Below, piece by piece: positions 60,063 to 64,000 of a stretch of 64,000 nt of DNA (position 1 is its first letter; each line of letters opens with the position of its first letter). The position numbers were made by a program, and so were the translations under genes. This DNA comes from CAYFWF01 sp964346815 (lineage in GTDB: Bacteria > Acidobacteriota > Aminicenantia > Aminicenantales > Aminicenantaceae), in NCBI GenBank assembly GCA_964346815.1, contig CAYFWF010000060.1, forward strand, positions 62,001 through 126,000, given 5' to 3'. Below the pieces are notes generated by a model. It saw nothing but the letters and a program-made list of their open reading frames with translations. It ran no database searches and was not told where the DNA came from.

Positions 60063-61001
60063 ATGATTTCACTGGAAGTCAAGAATTTAAAACTCTCTTT
60101 CCACACTCCCATGGGGAAAGTCAAAGCTGTTCAGGATATCTCATTTCATTTGACTGCAGGCGAAACTCTGGCTCTCGTGGGTGAGACAGGCAGCGGCAAA
60201 TCCGCAGTCGCTCACTCGATCCTGAACGTTCTCCCCCCTAACGCAGCGGTCAAGGGACAGATCCTGTTCAACAATCAAGACCTCTTAAAAATGGCTGAAA
60301 AAGAATTATCCCAGATCAGAGGAAAGGAAATCTCGCTGATCATGCAAAACCCGTCACTCGCTTTAAATCCTGTTTATTCGATCGGTCACCAGATGACAGA
60401 GCCTCTTGTCGTTCACCAAAGAATGAAAAAATCAAGGGCCATCAGTCAGGCGAAAGATTTGCTCAAGAAGCTTCGCTTCAAAGGACCTGAGGTCGCTATC
60501 AAAGCCTATCCATTTGAAATGTCTGGAGGGATGAAACAAAGGATCCTTATCGGAATATCCGTCATTTTGAATCCTAAAATCATTATAGCCGACGAGCCCA
60601 CCAAGGGATTGGATTCCCGCCTGATGAACATGGTTTTGGAAGAGTTGCGGATCGTTAGAGAGATGAATCATTCCTCGATGATCTTCATTTCTCATGACCT
60701 TCGTCCAATCAGAGAGATTTCGGACACCATTATCGTCCTGTATGCGGGAGAAATTCTAGAATGGTCTCCAACCAGCGAATTCTTCAGGGAGCCGTTGCAT
60801 CCCTACTCACAAGGACTGCTTGAAAGCCTGCCTCACCGGAGATTCAAGCCTATACCCGGGGCATTCCCTTCGTTGATTCATCCTCCCGATGGATGTAAAT
60901 TCCATCCAAGATGCCCCTGCAAAAAAGAAATATGTGCCAGGAAAAAACCGAATCTGGTTAAGGCAAATGGAAGGAAAGTCAAGTGCGTGCTGTACAGCTA
61001 G
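60063..61001 (+). CDS. ABC transporter ATPase, OppD/DppD type
   Basis: 312 residues from ATG 60063 (AACAGGAAAG upstream); the frame extends further upstream but inside the permease gene. Walker A GETGSGKSAV, Q-loop MQNPSLALNPVYS, signature MSGGMKQRILIGISV (modified LSGGQ), Walker B IIIADEPTKGLD, switch His in FISHDL. The C-terminal oligopeptide-type extension PDGCKFHPRCPCKKEICARKKPN holds the cysteines that in OppD/DppD relatives can bind an iron-sulfur cluster. It overlaps the next gene by 19 bases. Confidence 0.92.
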   Translation: MISLEVKNLKLSFHTPMGKVKAVQDISFHLTAGETLALVGETGSGKSAVAHSILNVLPPNAAVKGQILFNNQDLLKMAEKELSQIRGKEISLIMQNPSLALNPVYSIGHQMTEPLVVHQRMKKSRAISQAKDLLKKLRFKGPEVAIKAYPFEMSGGMKQRILIGISVILNPKIIIADEPTKGLDSRLMNMVLEELRIVREMNHSSMIFISHDLRPIREISDTIIVLYAGEILEWSPTSEFFREPLHPYSQGLLESLPHRRFKPIPGAFPSLIHPPDGCKFHPRCPCKKEICARKKPNLVKANGRKVKCVLYS

Positions 61002-61687
61002 AGGTTCGCAATATCTCGAAAACCTACGAGAGAGGTTTGTTTTCAAGAAAGCGCACATCCATCCTGAAAGACATTTCGTTCAGAGTCGAAAGAGGTCAGA
61101 CTTTTGGCATATTCGGAGATTCCGGGACAGGGAAAACAACCTTGGGAAAAATCATCGCCGCAATCGAAAAACCCACAAGCGGTGAGATTTTTTTTCGAGG
61201 GAATTCTTTGGAAAAGAAGATGAAAGAGGAGTTTACCATATTCCGGAGAAGAATCCAGATGATGTTTCAGGATCCCGAAGGATCTCTCAATCCGAAAAAG
61301 ACAATCCAGAAATCCTTGGATGAGGTGTTGAACTTGATTGAAATTCCACAAGGTGAAAGGATGTTAGCTATACGGAACATTCTTCAAACCGTGGGATTAT
61401 CCCAAGAGATTTTGGTGAGATATCCCAACCAGATCTCAGGGGGCCAGAATCAAAGAGTGACGCTGGCAAGAATTCTTCTCCTCAAACCTGAGGTCATCAT
61501 CCTTGATGAACCGACCTCAGCTCTCGACACATCTGTGAGAGCACAGATATTGAGTCTGCTCAAAAAACTCCAGCAGGAGAAAGACCTTACCTATGTCTTT
61601 ATCTCTCACGATACAGACGTCGTCCGATTCATGTGTCATCACATTGGATTCATGGAAAACGGAAGGTTATCAATGGTCAAAGAATAA
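60983..61687 (+). CDS. ABC transporter ATPase, OppF/DppF type
   Basis: 234 residues from GTG 60983, overlapping OppD. Walker A GDSGTGKTTLGKII, Q-loop MMFQDPEGSLNP, signature ISGGQNQRVTLARILLLKPEVIILDEPTSALD with Walker B, switch His in VFISHDTDVV. It lacks the long C-terminal extension of many OppF proteins, ending soon after the ATPase core (SMVKE), so the Cys-rich tail is present only in the partner ATPase. Pairs with it to drive the importer. Last gene of the operon: the following 226 bases contain no gene. Confidence 0.9.
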   Translation: MRAVQLEVRNISKTYERGLFSRKRTSILKDISFRVERGQTFGIFGDSGTGKTTLGKIIAAIEKPTSGEIFFRGNSLEKKMKEEFTIFRRRIQMMFQDPEGSLNPKKTIQKSLDEVLNLIEIPQGERMLAIRNILQTVGLSQEILVRYPNQISGGQNQRVTLARILLLKPEVIILDEPTSALDTSVRAQILSLLKKLQQEKDLTYVFISHDTDVVRFMCHHIGFMENGRLSMVKE

Positions 61688-61913
61688 CCTCTGCCTGGAC
61701 CTCGCAGCCTGCCCTTCCGGGATGAAGAGCACCAACCCTCTCGTGATGAGTGAAATCCGAAGTCTCCTCTTCTTCCTGCTCCAAGTATCCTAGCACAGAT
61801 CATGCAGTACAGAAAGTCAAATGATCTTTGTCGTTTTGCCTGATACCTGGAGAAAGAGGAGTTTGTTTTCATTGAAGAGAGGTGGTAAAATTTAAATGAG
61901 AACTGGAGGAAAA

Positions 61914-62753
61914 ATGATAAAAAATGAAATAAAAATTGTTCTCTGGATTATTTGTTTTCTCATTCTTCTTCCCGTTTCCGGAGCATCGAAGGATCAAAGG
62001 ATCCAAAGCACTTGGGCGGCAGTCCCTATCCGGGTGGATGGCTATCCCATGGATTGGTCTGATGCAGCACCGACAAAAATCGAAAAGCACCACATCGAAT
62101 TGAGTTTCCGTAACGATGCCGAGAACATCTATGTGCTCTTCGTCTTCAAGGACCCCGAGGTCATGAGTTCAATTGCAGCTACAGGGATGACCATCTGGTT
62201 CCATCCAGAAGGGAAGAAGAAAAGCGACTACGGGATATTGTTCATCCAGAAAAATATTCCACCCGACCAAATGATCGCCAGGCTGGAAAAACAAAGAGGA
62301 GCTCTCTCAGAGGAAGACAAGAAGCGAATAGAAGCGAATCCATCATATCTTGTCTACGATACAGAAATCGTGGGAAAAAAGAGCAAGCCGCAGGACCAAC
62401 TCCCTCAAGAAAATTCTGGCAGCTCGGCTGTTTTCAGGTACATGCGGCTGCAGAATGATCATGTATTCGAATTCGGGATCCCCATGAAAAGAATGAACGA
62501 GCAACTTCAAACCAGGAGAATCGATCCCGGAAATAGCTTCAAGATAGGATTCCAGTGGGGCGGAGCGACCAAGGAAATGAGGGAGGAAATCATGCGGAGG
62601 AGCCGAGCCCTCGAACGCACAAGGGCCAACGTGAGTGAAGATGTGGGATCACGAGAAGGGATGTCAGGGACAGAAGGAGCCTCCAGAGGCTTGCTCCAAG
62701 CTCCCAAGGAATACAAGATCTGGGTAGATCTGGATCTATCCAATAAGTTCTGA
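61914..62753 (+). CDS. Secreted CBM9/DOMON-like protein
   Basis: 279 residues from ATG 61914 with GGAGGAAAA upstream. Signal peptide (about 8-27). The mature part has a beta-sandwich (IRVDGYPMDWSDAAPTKIEKHHIELSFRNDAENIYVLFVFKDPE), as in carbohydrate-binding family 9 and cytochrome-like DOMON domains. The last 110 residues are charged and partly helical (MREEIMRRSRALERT), ending IWVDLDLSNKF. A DOMON/CBM9 fold binds sugar or heme; the absence of obvious Met/His axial ligands favours a sugar or ligand role. Stand-alone gene converging with the VWFA-related gene. Confidence 0.72.
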   Translation: MIKNEIKIVLWIICFLILLPVSGASKDQRIQSTWAAVPIRVDGYPMDWSDAAPTKIEKHHIELSFRNDAENIYVLFVFKDPEVMSSIAATGMTIWFHPEGKKKSDYGILFIQKNIPPDQMIARLEKQRGALSEEDKKRIEANPSYLVYDTEIVGKKSKPQDQLPQENSGSSAVFRYMRLQNDHVFEFGIPMKRMNEQLQTRRIDPGNSFKIGFQWGGATKEMREEIMRRSRALERTRANVSEDVGSREGMSGTEGASRGLLQAPKEYKIWVDLDLSNKF

Positions 62754-62849
62754 AAAGAAAGACACTCGCTCTCCGAATATTCCGCTTTTTTATGGAAGAA
62801 ATTGCCTCCATGCTGCTCTATCCTTACTCTCTATCGAGGATCAGAAGCC

Positions 62850-64000
62850 TTAGAAATTGACCTGCCTGGAAAAGACATCTGTTTGACTGGTGATTTTATC
62901 GACGACTTGAATGATGATAAAGTAGCTTCCCCGTTTGAGCTGATTGAATGGTATGGAGATATGGGTTTCTTCTTTGATCATGCTCAGTGTATTGGCCTCT
63001 TCGTACACCATGTTTGAATTTTCATCAAAGAGGGTTATTTTCACATCCACGATGCCTGTCAGTTTATTTTCTATGTTTGTTCTTTGATAATCGATCAAAG
63101 AAAATTTTATGGTTTTTCGTTGGGTTTTAAAATTGGATATGGCTATGGGCGAGAAGGCGGTTTTATTGAATCGTTCAAGGTGAATGACATCTGCATTTTT
63201 TTCGTCGACTTTAACCTCGATATTTACTCTCTTATTCAACTTGGATTCCTTTGTGTTATATACCAGAAGATAATAGGAATCCTCTTTATTGGAAGCTTCC
63301 TTTACTGCCTCGACAACCTTATTCGAAAATGTCTTAAAGCCTCCGGTCGACACGCTGATTTGCTTGAAGCAATCCTCGTAATCCTGTGCAACTTCCCTCA
63401 ACTCGAAATCGTTGGAGAGAAGGGTCCTTGAGGATTTCATGAGGATGAGGTGAAAGGTGATGTTGGCCTCTAAAAATAGATTTTTCAATGCTTCTGAGGG
63501 AAAATTCTCGGCAATGTTGAAGAGGCGTGCCAGTTCCATCTGTTTGAATCGAACCACGTTTGCTCTGACCTGCTGCTGAGGATCGACTTGGCTATCGAGC
63601 TGGCTCCTGATTGCCGTTTCCACACGCCCTGAATTGGTGAGCCGGGGAAACATGTCCCTTTGCTGGAAGCAGAGAGCCCATTTTTCTCCTTCCATCTGTT
63701 TGATTCTGGCAATCAGGCCTCCAAACATTTCCAGATTGGGCAAAAGATATTGTTTTCTGTAGTCGATAAAAATCCTCAAATAGCTTTCATAAAACCTTAA
63801 AATAGCCTTATCCCACGCGAAGCCTGCGTAATCCGCTCCCCAATCCCCTCTGAGTCTGGAAAGGAGTTTATCTGCCTCCCGTCTCAGTTCCCTGTAGTCT
63901 CTTAGGGTTATTTGACTGGAAATCAGTTTGAATTTCTTGAGAGATTTTTTCAGGTCCAGAATAAGATCAGATAATTTTTTTTCCCGTTCTATGTCGAGCA
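62850..64000 (-). CDS. VWFA-related secreted/envelope protein, acidobacterial type (5' end outside window)
   Basis: The minus-strand frame is open from the right edge to the stop at 62850, about 383 codons, so the gene continues outside. The edge-proximal part is highly charged, with a helical stretch (RELRREADKLLSRLRGDWGADYAGF). The C-terminal part has STGGFKTFSNKVVEAV and SYYLLVYNTKES, the end pattern of the VWFA-related domain found mostly in Acidobacteriota, then beta-rich tail segments (VDVKITLFDENSNMVYEE, KRGSYFIIIQVVDKIT). Its N-terminus, signal peptide and MIDAS motif would lie beyond the window. Function unknown; such proteins are often secreted and numerous. Confidence 0.75.
   Translation of the reverse strand, partial: LDIEREKKLSDLILDLKKSLKKFKLISSQITLRDYRELRREADKLLSRLRGDWGADYAGFAWDKAILRFYESYLRIFIDYRKQYLLPNLEMFGGLIARIKQMEGEKWALCFQQRDMFPRLTNSGRVETAIRSQLDSQVDPQQQVRANVVRFKQMELARLFNIAENFPSEALKNLFLEANITFHLILMKSSRTLLSNDFELREVAQDYEDCFKQISVSTGGFKTFSNKVVEAVKEASNKEDSYYLLVYNTKESKLNKRVNIEVKVDEKNADVIHLERFNKTAFSPIAISNFKTQRKTIKFSLIDYQRTNIENKLTGIVDVKITLFDENSNMVYEEANTLSMIKEETHISIPFNQLKRGSYFIIIQVVDKITSQTDVFSRQVNF

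Noticed and set aside
1..64000. CRISPR arrays, tRNA and rRNA genes, riboswitches, phage genes
   Set aside because: Searched intergenic spaces by eye: no regularly spaced repeats, no cloverleaf-like conserved T-arm, no known aptamer core, no phage or integrase genes.

Overview
The window reads as chromosomal DNA of a saccharolytic, probably anaerobic bacterium with near 50% GC. The combination of a GWxTD-domain protein, an acidobacterial-type VWFA-related protein, a large TonB-dependent receptor with a carboxypeptidase-regulatory N-terminus but no SusD partner, and many exported TPR and beta-propeller proteins suggests the Acidobacteriota/Aminicenantes neighbourhood (inference; no rRNA or marker gene is present). 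There is no tRNA, rRNA, CRISPR array, prophage or complete insertion sequence.

Layout. 1-224: 3' end of a succinate dehydrogenase/fumarate reductase iron-sulfur subunit, then a strong bidirectional hairpin. 310-7678: protease-propeller-barrel outer-membrane protein, a divergent sodium symporter with a tiny membrane ORF, and a GH172 lipoprotein. 7879-15150: DUF218 protein, polysaccharide deacetylase, GH20 hexosaminidase with a Tat-exported aldo/keto reductase, and a GWxTD/TPR protein. 15309-17408: sodium symporter followed by three small membrane proteins. 17659-24418: TonB receptor with a structured leader, a Reg-domain/TPR protein and a sulfatase-like/TPR protein. 24587-36331: GH116, then a tight operon GH18 - GH42-like - ROK kinase - SIS protein - MFS transporter - exported YdjC/ChbG deacetylase - NagA. 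36475-43326: M28 peptidase, a pseudo-phosphomutase - phosphomutase - NagB operon, and a third sodium symporter. 43366-51881: lyxose-isomerase-like cupin, methyltransferase, serine hydrolase, PhzF, M24 peptidase, 5'-nucleotidase-like protein, NHL-propeller protein and a small secreted protein. 52008-53607: a Crp/Fnr regulator followed by an Fe-S protein with an FNR-like operator between them. 53694-61687: exported esterase, then a GHMP sugar kinase with a complete peptide/oligosaccharide-type ABC importer. 61914-64000: secreted CBM9-like protein and the 3' part of a VWFA-related gene.

How the genes fit together. Exported hydrolases (GH20, GH18, GH42-like, GH116, GH172, deacetylases, sulfatase-like enzyme) would trim N-acetylhexosamine-rich glycans. 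The MFS, SSS and ABC systems would import the products. ROK kinase, NagA and NagB would turn GlcNAc into fructose-6-phosphate, with the phosphohexomutase linking to cell-wall precursors. This is pathway inference; no substrate is proven by the sequence.

Most unusual observations: a phosphohexomutase paralogue that has lost its catalytic serine and other signature residues while overlapping the intact gene; three sodium symporters that each carry extra small transmembrane pieces, either as separate mini-genes or possibly fused; an FNR-type palindrome centred exactly at -41.5 of a predicted promoter; and a non-coding element with terminal inverted repeats, one copy of which supplies the stop codon of a gene.
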